Below are positions 18,993 to 27,428 of a DNA stretch of 64,000 bases, piece by piece (positions within the stretch are counted from its first letter, which is position 1; the number at the start of each line of letters is the position of its first letter). The DNA is from Ruania alba. Lineage in GTDB: Bacteria; Actinomycetota; Actinomycetes; Actinomycetales; Beutenbergiaceae. The notes under the pieces were generated by a model. The model saw only the letters and a program-made list of their open reading frames with translations, was not told the origin of the DNA and ran no database searches. The stretch is from positions 1,460,387-1,524,386 of the forward strand of contig NZ_FNTX01000001.1 of NCBI RefSeq assembly GCF_900105765.1, written 5' to 3'. Made by a program: the position numbers and the translations under genes.

Positions 18993-20921
18993 GTGAGCGA
19001 GCTGGAGAACCTGCGTAGCCCGGACGACCTGCGCACGCTGAGCCCGCGGCGGGTGCGTGCCCTCGCCGAGGACATCCGGGAGTTCCTGGTGGACTCGGTC
19101 TCCCGCACCGGGGGGCACCTCGGGCCCAACCTCGGTGTGGTCGAGCTGACCCTCGCCATCCATCGGGTGTTCTCCTCGCCCCGCGACTCCATCGTGTTCG
19201 ACACCGGCCACCAGGCATACGTGCACAAGCTGCTGACCGGACGACAGGATTTCTCGACGCTCCGTCAGCGCGGTGGCCTCTCCGGGTACCCCAGCCGCGC
19301 CGAGTCCGACCACGACGTGGTGGAGAACTCGCATGCCTCCACGGCGCTGTCCTGGGCCGACGGTATCTCCCGTGCCCGGCTGCTCGCCGGGGACACCGAT
19401 CGATACGTCGTTGCCGTCATCGGCGACGGTGCGCTGACCGGCGGGATGGCCTGGGAGGCCCTGAACAACCTGGCCGACTCGCCGGACCAGCGCCTCGTGA
19501 TCGTGGTCAACGACAACGGCTGGTCCTACTCGCCGACCGTCGGCGGCCTGGCCCGCTACCTGGACGCCGTGCGCACCGATCGCAACTACGAGCGGGTGCT
19601 CGGCTGGGGAAAGCGCACCCTGCAGGGCGCAGGCGCGCCCGGGCGACTCACCTATGACGCGCTGCACGGCATGAAGAAGGGGCTCAAGGATGTGCTCCGC
19701 CCTCAGCAGGGCCTCTTCGAGGAGCTGGGCCTGAAGTCGATCGGACCCGTCGACGGGCACGACCTGGACGCCCTGGATGCCGCACTGCGCAGCGCCCGCG
19801 GGTACGCCGGCCCGGTGATCGTGCACGCCGTTACGCAGAAGGGCCGTGGCTATGTGCCCGCCGAGAGCGATGCGGTGGACCGGTTCCACACGGTCGGCAA
19901 GATCCACCCGGAGACCGGGCTCCCGGTGGTGCCGTCCCGGTTCGGGTGGACGGCTGTCTTCGGTGACGAGATCCTCACGATCGCGAGATCCCGGTCCGAT
20001 ATCGTCGGGATCACCGCAGCGATGCCGGAACCGGTCGGCCTGGCACCGATGGCGCGGGAGATGCCGGACCGAGTGATCGACGTCGGGATTGCCGAGGAGC
20101 ACGCCCTCACTTCGGCAGCCGGGATGGCGTTCGCCGGGATGCATCCGGTGGTCTCGCTCTACGCCACGTTCCTGAACCGTGCCTTCGACCAGCTGCTGAT
20201 GGATGTGGCCTTGCACCGGGCCGGGGTGACGATCACCCTGGATCGCGCGGGACTCACCGGAACCGACGGCGCCAGTCACAACGGCATGTGGGATGTAGCC
20301 CTGTTGCGGCTCGTGCCCGGGTTGCGGCTCGCGGCGCCGCGCGACGAGGAGACGCTCCGGACGGCGTTGCGCGAGGCGGTCGCGGTGTCCGACGCTCCCA
20401 CGGTCGTGCGCTACCCCAAGGGCGACCTGCCCGAGCCGTTGCCGGCACAGGGCCGGATGGCCGGGATGGACGTGCTCGCCCGTGCCGCCGGCGACGGGGA
20501 CGCTCGCGTGCTCGTGGTCGGCATCGGTCCCTTCGCGACCACCGCCGTCGACGTCGTCGCCCGACTGAAGGATCAGGGGATCGGTGCCACCGCGGTGGAT
20601 CCGCGGTGGGTGATCCCGGTCCCGGCTGGGCTGGTCGAGGCTGCGGCGGACGTGGATCTGGTGGTCACGATCGAGGACGGTCTGGTCACCTCAGGCTTCG
20701 GCGCCGCAGTGCGGGAGGCACTCGCCGAGCAGGGGCTCACCGTGCCAGTCCGCGCGCACGGCATCCCGCACCGGTTCCTCGCGCACGCCTCCCGCGGGCA
20801 GCTCGAGGAGGAGCTCGGGCTCCGTCCGCAGGACATCGCCAGGGACACGGCCGCGGCTGTCGCCCGGGACCAGCAAGGCATCGACATCACCAGCGCGCCG
20901 CGACCGTCGACGCAGCCCTGA
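18993..20921 (+). CDS. dxs: 1-deoxy-D-xylulose-5-phosphate synthase
   Basis: 642 residues. It condenses pyruvate and glyceraldehyde-3-phosphate to DXP, the first step of the MEP isoprenoid pathway, also feeding thiamine and PLP synthesis. The thiamine-diphosphate site is seen in GDGALTGGM (144-152) and Asn173 of VVNDNG, with His42 (GGHLGPNLG) and His73 (DTGHQAY) placed as in known DXS enzymes; the Pyr domain has the conserved IAEEHA glutamate at about 366. The second GTG (18993) is chosen because GGGAG ends 5 nt before it; a GTG at 18987 would add two residues. Confidence 0.97.
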   Translation: MSELENLRSPDDLRTLSPRRVRALAEDIREFLVDSVSRTGGHLGPNLGVVELTLAIHRVFSSPRDSIVFDTGHQAYVHKLLTGRQDFSTLRQRGGLSGYPSRAESDHDVVENSHASTALSWADGISRARLLAGDTDRYVVAVIGDGALTGGMAWEALNNLADSPDQRLVIVVNDNGWSYSPTVGGLARYLDAVRTDRNYERVLGWGKRTLQGAGAPGRLTYDALHGMKKGLKDVLRPQQGLFEELGLKSIGPVDGHDLDALDAALRSARGYAGPVIVHAVTQKGRGYVPAESDAVDRFHTVGKIHPETGLPVVPSRFGWTAVFGDEILTIARSRSDIVGITAAMPEPVGLAPMAREMPDRVIDVGIAEEHALTSAAGMAFAGMHPVVSLYATFLNRAFDQLLMDVALHRAGVTITLDRAGLTGTDGASHNGMWDVALLRLVPGLRLAAPRDEETLRTALREAVAVSDAPTVVRYPKGDLPEPLPAQGRMAGMDVLARAAGDGDARVLVVGIGPFATTAVDVVARLKDQGIGATAVDPRWVIPVPAGLVEAAADVDLVVTIEDGLVTSGFGAAVREALAEQGLTVPVRAHGIPHRFLAHASRGQLEEELGLRPQDIARDTAAAVARDQQGIDITSAPRPSTQP

Positions 20922-20956
20922 TGCCCCGAGATGAGTCGCTGGCGCGTGTCATCCCT

Positions 20957-20962
20957 TAGCAT
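20957..20962 (+). promoter_or_regulatory. -10 element (TAGCAT) for the PRPP synthetase gene
   Basis: TAGCAT 35 nt before the GTG; predicted leader of about 29 nt contains GAAGGGA, so this gene uses a normal led mRNA. Confidence 0.5.
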
Positions 20963-20997
20963 GATCGACAAGAGCCTCGCAGCTGAAGGGAACACCC

Positions 20998-22008
20998 GTG
21001 CGGAACGCCGGTACTTCGATCGCCGCCCGAGACATCGTGGTCTTCAGCGGCAGCGCACACCCGGCTCTGGCCGAGCGGATCTGTGGTGAGCTCGGCCTCG
21101 AGCTCAGCCCGTCTCGGATCACCCGATTCAGCAATGACTGCCTCCAGGCACAGCTCCTGGAGAACTGTCGCCAGCGGGACGTCTACATCGTGCAGCCGGT
21201 GGTGCCGCCCACGCAGGAGCACCTGATGGAGCTACTGCTGATGATCGATGCGGCTCGAGGTGCCTCAGCCGCCCAGATCACCGCAGTGATGCCGCACTAC
21301 GCCTACGCGCGCTCCGACAAGAAGGATGCCTCACGCATCTCGCTCGGGGGCCGGCTCGTGGCCGACATGCTCGTCAGCGCAGGCGCCGACCGGGTCCTCA
21401 CCATGACCCTGCATGCCCCTCAGGTGCACGGGTTCTTCTCGGTGCCGGTCGATCACCTCACGGCACTGGGGGTGCTCGCCGACCACTTCCGCGAGACCGA
21501 CCTCACCGACTCCATCGTGGTCTCTCCGGACCTGGGCAACGCCAAGTCCGCGACGCAGTTCGCCCGGCTGCTCGGTCTGCCGGTCGCGGCCGGGAACAAG
21601 CAACGGCTCGCCGATGATCGCGTGGTGATCGACGCGATCGTCGGTGATGTGGCCGGCAAGCGCGCGATCGTCCTCGATGACGAGATCGCCACCGGTGGCT
21701 CGATCGTGGAACTGATGGACCGTCTCTCCGACGCCGGCTGTACCGGAGCCTCGGTGGCCTGTACCCACGGACTGTTCACTGGGCCAGCGATGCAACGGCT
21801 GCGTGACCACCCCAAGATCTCCGAGGTGGTCACCACGGACACCGTGCCGGCCCCGCCGGAGTGGCACGACCTGACGGTGCGGTCCACGTCCCAGCTGTTC
21901 GCCGAGGCGATCCGCCGCGTGCATGTGGGGGAGTCGGTGAGCAGTCTGTTCGACGGTGTGGACCCCACGCACGCACCACCGCAACGCACCCTCTTCGAAG
22001 CAGTCTGA
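20998..22008 (+). CDS. prs: Ribose-phosphate pyrophosphokinase (divergent paralogue)
   Basis: 336 residues. It is predicted to make PRPP from ribose-5-phosphate and ATP, the precursor of purines, pyrimidines, His, Trp and NAD. Recognisable blocks are LMELLLMIDAARGASA (76-91), YARSDKKDASRISLGGRLVADML (split around 103-125), His139 in TLHAPQ, and the PRPP loop DDEIATGGS (227-235). The sequence differs from the classical bacterial Prs at the ATP-binding and SPDLGN regions, and belongs with the DKKDA-type PRPP synthetases. The main prs beside glmU is expected elsewhere in the genome, so this is probably a second copy. GTG start is supported by GAAGGGA. Confidence 0.88.
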   Translation: MRNAGTSIAARDIVVFSGSAHPALAERICGELGLELSPSRITRFSNDCLQAQLLENCRQRDVYIVQPVVPPTQEHLMELLLMIDAARGASAAQITAVMPHYAYARSDKKDASRISLGGRLVADMLVSAGADRVLTMTLHAPQVHGFFSVPVDHLTALGVLADHFRETDLTDSIVVSPDLGNAKSATQFARLLGLPVAAGNKQRLADDRVVIDAIVGDVAGKRAIVLDDEIATGGSIVELMDRLSDAGCTGASVACTHGLFTGPAMQRLRDHPKISEVVTTDTVPAPPEWHDLTVRSTSQLFAEAIRRVHVGESVSSLFDGVDPTHAPPQRTLFEAV

Positions 22009-22039
22009 TTCTGCCAGCACCCACCTGGCGGCTGGTCGA

Positions 22040-22071
22040 CTCGCAGAACGCACCCGCGTGCGCCCTGCGAG
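22040..22071. terminator. Bidirectional terminator hairpin
   Basis: CTCGCAG (22040-22046) pairs with CTGCGAG (22065-22071); inside, after an AA/CC internal loop, CGCAC pairs with GTGCG over a 4-nt loop. It lies between the convergent prs and fadB genes. Confidence 0.65.
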
Positions 22072-22081
22072 CCGAGAACTG

Positions 22082-24112
22082 TCAGGACGTGCGGTTCAGG
22101 TAGGGCGTGATGCCACCGAGGTGGAACGGCCAGCCGGCACCGAGGATCATGCCGAGATCGATGTCGGCCGCCTCGGCGACCACGTGCTCGTTCAGCATCA
22201 GCTCCACCTCCTCGGCCAGGGCGTCCCGGACCCGCTGCAGGAGGCCGGCCTCGTCCTGGCCTCCGACCTCAGCCCGTGACCCGAAGTACTGCTCGATGCT
22301 CGTGTCGACAGGTGAGGAGGCACTCGGGCGACCCTCGTACTCCACGAACGCGGCGCCGTCGGCGATCATCGCAGCGAGGCCGGGGGAAGTGGGGTAGCGC
22401 TCCCCGAGGTGCTCGCGCAGCGTGTCCAGCACGTGGCCGGCGACCGCCGGACCGACCAGCTGGAGCAACTGGAACGGCCCCATCGGCAGGCCCAGCGGCC
22501 AGAGCGCACGATCAGCCGTCCGCACCTCGGTGCCGTCCTCCAAGGAACCGAGAATCTCACCGAGCAACCGAACGAGCAGGCGGTTGACTACGAATCCGGG
22601 AGCGTCCGCCACGGCGATGGCGGACTTGCGGCATGCCGCGGCCACGGCGAACGCGGTGGCGTACGCGGCGTCGTCGGTGTGCTCGGCCCGGACCACCTCC
22701 ACCAGTGGCATCTGTGCCACCGGGTTGAAGAAGTGCAGTCCCACCACTCGCTCGGGGTGCGTCAGATCCGCGGCCATAGCGGAGACCGAGAGTGCGGAGG
22801 TGTTCGTGGCCAGTACCGCATCCGGGCTGACCACCTGCTCCAGCTCGGCGAAGACCTGCTTCTTGATGTCCAGCTCTTCGAAGACCGCCTCGATCACCAG
22901 GTCGGCCGAACCCAGATCCTCGAGCACTGTCGTGGCGCTGACGAGGGACCGGATCCGGTTCCCCTCCGCGGCAGTGATCCTGTCCTTGGTGACCAGTTTC
23001 TGCACCTCATCCGCCACGAACTGCAGGCCGCGCTCGGTGCGGGTGCTGTCCAGGTCGCGCATCACCACCGGCACGCGCATCCGGCGCGCGAAGAGCAGCG
23101 CAAGCTGCGAGGCCATCAGTCCGGCACCGGCGATCCCGACCGACCGGACCGGACGGGCGAGCTCCTGGTCGGGGGCACCGACCGGCGCCTTCGCTCGTCG
23201 GGTGGTGAGATCGAAGGCGTAGACGGACGCGGCGAACTCCGGCGAGCAGATCAGGTCGGTCAGGGCCGCGTTCTCCGCCTCGAAGCACTCGTCGCGGTCG
23301 CCACCTGCGGACAGGTGCAACAGATCCAGCGCCAGGCCGGGGGCGGGCGCCGCCTCGTGCAGGCGTGACTGCACCTCGGTCCGGGCCGATTCCACGAGCG
23401 CACGCGCGGTGTCCGGATCGTCCCGCTCGCCGCGCGGGGGCACGGTCGCTCCACCGATCACCTGGGCGCTCCAGCGTAGCGACTCCGCGACGAAGTCGGC
23501 TGGGTCCAGCACCACATCGGCGATACCCAGCCGGGCCGCTTCGGGACCACTGAGCTGGGTGTTCTGCCGCAGCGGGTTCTCCACGATCACGCTGAGCGCC
23601 CGTTCCATCCCGATCAGCCGGGGGAGCAGATAGGTGCCGCCCCAGCCGGGGATGAGGCCGAGGAACACCTCGGGCAGACCGATCCCGCGCACGGCGCCGG
23701 AGACCGTGCGGTAGTGGCAGGAGAGCGCGAGCTCCAACCCGCCGCCGAGCGCGGCACCGGACACGAACGCGAAGGTCGGGACCGGCATGTCGCTGAGCAG
23801 CCGGAACGTCTCATGACCGGCCACCGCGATCCCACGCGCCGCCTCGGGGCTGGTCAGCTCGGCCGCACCGTGCAGATCTGCGCCCGCGGCGAAGTGGAAC
23901 GGCTTGCCGGTGACTGCCACACCGACGATCTCGCCTGCGCGAGCGCGGATGGTGAGGCTCTCCAGGGCTGCACGGAGCTCGGCCATCCCCTCGGGACCGA
24001 CGGTGTTCGGCTTGCGTGGCCCGGCGCCGTTGTCGAGGGTGATCAGGGCCAGGGTGCCATGACCGCTCAGGGTGACGTCCCGGACCAGTGAGTGGGTGAC
24101 GCGTTCGCTCAT
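22082..24112 (-). CDS. fadB: Bifunctional enoyl-CoA hydratase / 3-hydroxyacyl-CoA dehydrogenase
   Basis: 676 residues. The crotonase domain (1-~220) has the oxyanion-hole loop GAALGGGLELAL (119-130) with the two catalytic glutamates, Glu127 or its neighbour and Glu148 in LPEVFLG. The NAD-binding 3HCDH domain starts VGIAGAGLMAS (325-335; Ala replaces the usual Gly at the end of the motif) and contains the catalytic His in VGLHFFNP; the 3HCDH C-terminal domain follows. It hydrates and oxidises acyl-CoA intermediates of beta-oxidation. The ATG overlaps the thiolase stop (ATGA), so both subunits of the oxidation complex are co-translated. An upstream open extension of 206 codons is antisense-free shadow of fadA and is rejected. 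Confidence 0.95.
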   Translation of the reverse strand: MSERVTHSLVRDVTLSGHGTLALITLDNGAGPRKPNTVGPEGMAELRAALESLTIRARAGEIVGVAVTGKPFHFAAGADLHGAAELTSPEAARGIAVAGHETFRLLSDMPVPTFAFVSGAALGGGLELALSCHYRTVSGAVRGIGLPEVFLGLIPGWGGTYLLPRLIGMERALSVIVENPLRQNTQLSGPEAARLGIADVVLDPADFVAESLRWSAQVIGGATVPPRGERDDPDTARALVESARTEVQSRLHEAAPAPGLALDLLHLSAGGDRDECFEAENAALTDLICSPEFAASVYAFDLTTRRAKAPVGAPDQELARPVRSVGIAGAGLMASQLALLFARRMRVPVVMRDLDSTRTERGLQFVADEVQKLVTKDRITAAEGNRIRSLVSATTVLEDLGSADLVIEAVFEELDIKKQVFAELEQVVSPDAVLATNTSALSVSAMAADLTHPERVVGLHFFNPVAQMPLVEVVRAEHTDDAAYATAFAVAAACRKSAIAVADAPGFVVNRLLVRLLGEILGSLEDGTEVRTADRALWPLGLPMGPFQLLQLVGPAVAGHVLDTLREHLGERYPTSPGLAAMIADGAAFVEYEGRPSASSPVDTSIEQYFGSRAEVGGQDEAGLLQRVRDALAEEVELMLNEHVVAEAADIDLGMILGAGWPFHLGGITPYLNRTS

Positions 24113-25353
24113 CGGGTGACCTCTTCCTGACGTGAATCTGCTGCACCGACCCGGGTTGAGGCGTCGTGGTGCGGGTTCTCCCAGATCACCGTCCCGCCCT
24201 GGCCGAGTCCCACGCACATCGTGGTCATGCCGTATCGCACCTCGGGACGCTCGGCGAACCGGCGAGCCAGCTGGCTCATCAGCCGCACACCCGAGGCGGC
24301 CAACGGGTGCCCCACCGCAATCGCTCCGCCATAGGGGTTCACTCGTTCGTCGTCGTCGTCGATGTCGAAGGCGTCCAGGAAGGCGAGCACCTGGACGGCG
24401 AACGCTTCGTTGATCTCGATCGCACCGATGTCGTCCATGGTCAGTCCGGCGAGCTCGAGTGCTCGGTGCGTGGCCGGCACCGGGCCCACTCCCATCACCT
24501 CGGGGTCGACACCCGCATAGGCGTAGGAGACGAGGGTCATGCGGGGCTGCAGGTGCAGGCTCTCTGCGGTCTCGGCATCCATCAGCAGCGCCGCTGTCGC
24601 ACCGTCGGTCAACGGGGAGGACGTGGCGGCCGTGACCCGTCCGCCCGGCCGGAACGGCGTCGGGAGAGTCGCCATGGCTGCGACCGTGGTCTCCGGCCGT
24701 GGTGGCTCGTCGGCGGTGGCCAGGCCCCACCCACGCTCCGGATCCGGAACCGCGACCGGGACCAGGTCACCGGTGATGTGCCCGTCCGCCAGCGCCTGGG
24801 CGTACTTGCGCTGCGAGGCTTCCGCGTAGCTGTCCGCCCGTGCGCGGGTGAGCCGTGGGTAGCGGTCGTGCAGGTTCTCCGCCGTGGCTCCCATCACGAG
24901 GGCGTCGGCAGCAACCAGACGTTCGGCGACGAACCGAGGATTCACGTCGGCACCGGCCCCCAGCTGATGGCGCCCCATGTGTTCAACCCCGCCGGCCACA
25001 GCGACATCGATCGCACCGACGGCGATCTGAGCCGCGACATTGGTCACGGCGGTCATCGCACCTGCGCACATCCGATCGATCGCGTAGCCAGGCACCGCGC
25101 GAGGCAGGCCGGCCAATATCCCGACGGTCCGTCCGAGCGTGAGGCCCTGGTCGCCATCCTGCGTGGTGGCGGCGATCGCCACGTCGCCGATCCGGTCCGG
25201 TACCACGCTGGGGTGGCGGTGGAGCAGCTCGCGGACGACAGCGACGGAGATGTCGTCCGCGCGGGTGTGTGCGTACAAGCCGTCCGGCTTGGCACGACCG
25301 AACGGGGATCGGACAGCGTCAACGAGGACGACGTCGCGGCCGAGCAAGGGCAT
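24109..25353 (-). CDS. fadA: Acetyl-CoA C-acyltransferase (3-ketoacyl-CoA thiolase)
   Basis: 414 residues. It cleaves 3-ketoacyl-CoA with CoA, the last step of beta-oxidation. Thiolase residues: nucleophile Cys96 in DRMCAGAM, the NEAFA motif (~322), His in GGAIAVGHPLAASG, and the second catalytic Cys in CVGLGQGG near residue 388. The start ATG has GGAGG 5 nt before it. It is the first gene of a two-gene operon with fadB. A perfect palindrome covers the predicted transcription start, so the operon is probably controlled by a ligand-responsive repressor encoded elsewhere. Confidence 0.96.
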   Translation of the reverse strand: MPLLGRDVVLVDAVRSPFGRAKPDGLYAHTRADDISVAVVRELLHRHPSVVPDRIGDVAIAATTQDGDQGLTLGRTVGILAGLPRAVPGYAIDRMCAGAMTAVTNVAAQIAVGAIDVAVAGGVEHMGRHQLGAGADVNPRFVAERLVAADALVMGATAENLHDRYPRLTRARADSYAEASQRKYAQALADGHITGDLVPVAVPDPERGWGLATADEPPRPETTVAAMATLPTPFRPGGRVTAATSSPLTDGATAALLMDAETAESLHLQPRMTLVSYAYAGVDPEVMGVGPVPATHRALELAGLTMDDIGAIEINEAFAVQVLAFLDAFDIDDDDERVNPYGGAIAVGHPLAASGVRLMSQLARRFAERPEVRYGMTTMCVGLGQGGTVIWENPHHDASTRVGAADSRQEEVTR

Positions 25354-25383
25354 GAAGACCTCCGGGTCACAACAGTGGGACTG

Positions 25384-25400
25384 GAAGTACTAGGTACTTC
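25384..25400. promoter_or_regulatory. 17-bp palindromic operator upstream of fadA-fadB
   Basis: GAAGTAC (25384-25390), a 3-nt TAG spacer and GTACTTC (25394-25400) form a perfect inverted repeat. It starts about 7 nt after the TAGAGT -10 element on the minus strand, so it covers +1. Fatty-acid operons in actinobacteria are commonly controlled by TetR-family (FadR-like) repressors; that this is such a site is inference. Confidence 0.65.
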
Positions 25401-25406
25401 TGTTCC

Positions 25407-25412
25407 ACTCTA
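25407..25412 (-). promoter_or_regulatory. -10 element (TAGAGT) for fadA-fadB
   Basis: TAGAGT on the minus strand, with the operator immediately downstream and a leader of about 45 nt to the fadA ATG. Confidence 0.45.
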
Positions 25413-25459
25413 ACCCGTCGGTGCGGTGGTGCGAGTCCGGTGCATCGGCCAGGTGCGCT

Positions 25460-26740
25460 TCAGGGGTGCACGTGCAGCAACCCCGACGCCAGGGGTTCGG
25501 CGACGAGACTGGTCTGCCACGGCCGCGCGCCGAGCGTCGTGAGGGTCTCGGTGACCGTCTGCGTGGACACGTGCCGTGGCGGCTCCCAGGCCAGCCTGCG
25601 CTGGTACTCGGGGGTGAGGAGGTTCTCCTGCGGAAGCTGGAGCTGGTCGGCCAGGGACCGCACGGTACCGCGAACGACGTCCAGACGCGCCGCAGCCTCC
25701 GGGTGGCGGTCCTTCCACGCGCGAGGTGGGGGCAGGGTGTCGGTGGCCGGGCCCCGCCGCGACGGATGCTCGGACGGGTCGAGTGCGCAGGCTCGGGTCA
25801 CGGCCTCGAACCAGATCCGGGTTCGTCGGGCCGCGGCCTTGTGCCGGAAGGGACGCAGAGCCGCGAGCTCGGGCATCGAGGTCGGCTTCGTCGTGGCAGC
25901 GGCGACGATCGCGGCATCCGAGAGGATCCGGCCAGGGGAGATGTCGGCGCGGCGTGCCTCATCCTCGCGGGTCTGCCACAGCTCGCGCACGATGGCCAGG
26001 CCCAGTCCGTCACGGACGTGGTGCGAACCCGAGGTGCGGCGCCACGGCTGACGGCGTGGTGGCGGCCCGGGCGCAGTGCGCACTGCCTCGAACTCCTGCA
26101 GCGCCCATTCGAGCTTGCCTGTCTCAGCCAGCTCGGCGGCCAGGCGATCACGGAGCTCGACGAGCACCTCCACATCCAGCGCCGCGTACCTCAGCCACGC
26201 CTCCGGCAACGGGCGGGTGGACCAATCGGCGGCCGAGTGCTCCTTCGCCAGCTCGAGGCCGAGCTCGCTGGCGACCATCGCGCCGAGTCCGACCCGGTCG
26301 CGCCCGAGGAGGCGCCCAGCGAGCTCGGTGTCGAACAGTCGCGTCGGGACCAGGTGCACCTCGGCAAGGCACGCCAGGTCCTGGCTCGCGGCGTGCAGGA
26401 CCCACTCCGCGCCGTCGAGGACCTCCGAGAGGGAACTCAGGTCAGGCAGCTGCTGTGGATCGATCAGCGCCGTTCCGGCACCGGCACGGCGCAGCTGCAC
26501 GAGGTAGGCGCTCTGTCCATAGCGGAATCCTGAGGCTCGCTCGGCATCGATGGCGACCGGGCCCGTACCCGCTGCGAACGCCGTGACGATGGCCGCCAGG
26601 GCCGGTGCGGTGTCGACGACGTCCGGGATTCCTTCGGCTGGCTCGCGCAGCGGGGTCAGCGGGGCGGTGGTGCCCTCGGCGTCGGCCGCGCCCTCGGGCT
26701 GGGCCGCTGCCGCAGCGGGGGGCTCGGTCGGTGGTGTCAT
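25460..26740 (-). CDS. rnd: Ribonuclease D-like 3'-5' exonuclease with HRDC domain
   Basis: 426 residues. After an Ala/Pro-rich tail (1-40), the DEDDy exonuclease domain has all its metal ligands: Asp65 and Glu67 (AIDAE), Asp121 (ASQDL), Asp189 with Tyr185 (RYAALD). An HRDC domain spans about 245-325. RNase D trims 3' ends of tRNA precursors and other RNAs. The start overlaps the DUF3000 stop (ATGA), the arrangement also seen at Rv2681/Rv2680 in M. tuberculosis. No terminator is obvious in the gap to fadA. Confidence 0.94.
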   Translation of the reverse strand: MTPPTEPPAAAAAQPEGAADAEGTTAPLTPLREPAEGIPDVVDTAPALAAIVTAFAAGTGPVAIDAERASGFRYGQSAYLVQLRRAGAGTALIDPQQLPDLSSLSEVLDGAEWVLHAASQDLACLAEVHLVPTRLFDTELAGRLLGRDRVGLGAMVASELGLELAKEHSAADWSTRPLPEAWLRYAALDVEVLVELRDRLAAELAETGKLEWALQEFEAVRTAPGPPPRRQPWRRTSGSHHVRDGLGLAIVRELWQTREDEARRADISPGRILSDAAIVAAATTKPTSMPELAALRPFRHKAAARRTRIWFEAVTRACALDPSEHPSRRGPATDTLPPPRAWKDRHPEAAARLDVVRGTVRSLADQLQLPQENLLTPEYQRRLAWEPPRHVSTQTVTETLTTLGARPWQTSLVAEPLASGLLHVHP

Positions 26741-27315
26741 CGTCTCTGCTTCAGCTGGCTCACATTGTCGGGGATCGGCGGCAGTCCGGCCGCCTGGCAG
26801 GTCATCAGCGCCCAGGATCGCAGATGCGGGGCCAGGTCGGTGTCTTCGGGGGTCCAGGAGGCCCGGATCTCGATCTCCACCTCGCCCGAACGCAGTTCGA
26901 GCCCGCCGAACGTCTCCGAGAGCACCCTCGTCACGGTGCCGGAGAGTGAGTGATAGGCCACGTCCTCGGTAGCCAGCGCCTCGGTGAGCCAGGTCCAGCC
27001 CACCTCACCGAGCATCGGATCGGCAGCGAACTCCTGCTCCAACGTGGCACGCGCCATCACGATCACCCGAAACTCACCGTTCCAGGCGTCCTGGCCGTCC
27101 GGGTCATAGAGCACCACGAAGCGGCCGTTCCCGATCATGTCGTCCGGGTCCGCGGTGGGGTTCACCTCCCCCGTGAGGGCGAGGGCGTACGGGGCGATCC
27201 GCGTGGGTGCGGGGACTTCCTCGAGATGGAACTCGGGCCGCATCCGGTGCCCCCGCAGGCTCAACAACGCAGCCTCGAAGTCCGGGGGAGCGACCGGAGT
27301 TCGTTGCACGTTCAC
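26737..27315 (-). CDS. DUF3000 domain-containing protein
   Basis: 192 residues, almost entirely the DUF3000 domain: HRMRPEFHLEEVPAP, GRFVVLYDPDGQDAWNGEFR and SWTPEDTDLAPHLRSWA are typical. The FVVLYDPD...W segment repeats in relatives. No catalytic motif, membrane span or signal peptide is visible; function is unknown. Strict linkage to rnd across actinobacteria suggests a shared process in RNA metabolism, by neighbourhood only. The GTG start lies 6 nt after TAGCCT, a leaderless arrangement that fixes the start. Confidence 0.9.
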   Translation of the reverse strand: MNVQRTPVAPPDFEAALLSLRGHRMRPEFHLEEVPAPTRIAPYALALTGEVNPTADPDDMIGNGRFVVLYDPDGQDAWNGEFRVIVMARATLEQEFAADPMLGEVGWTWLTEALATEDVAYHSLSGTVTRVLSETFGGLELRSGEVEIEIRASWTPEDTDLAPHLRSWALMTCQAAGLPPIPDNVSQLKQRR

Positions 27316-27321
27316 CGCTCC

Positions 27322-27327
27322 AGGCTA
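27322..27327 (-). promoter_or_regulatory. -10 element (TAGCCT) for DUF3000-rnd
   Basis: TAGCCT on the minus strand with exactly 6 nt to the GTG at 27315; leaderless arrangement. Confidence 0.55.
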
Positions 27328-27374
27328 GGCTGCGTGACCCGGTCGGAGTCGATGGCGCGCCGGGCAGGAGTGGG

Positions 27375-27380
27375 TAGACT
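27375..27380 (+). promoter_or_regulatory. -10 element (TAGACT) for the ATP-grasp ligase gene
   Basis: TAGACT 48 nt before the ATG; the leader of about 42 nt carries a strong GGAGGAGG ribosome site. Confidence 0.5.
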
Positions 27381-27428
27381 CGCCCGGGCTCGAGACCGGG
27401 CCGCCGGTCGTAGTGGAGGAGGTGGGCG

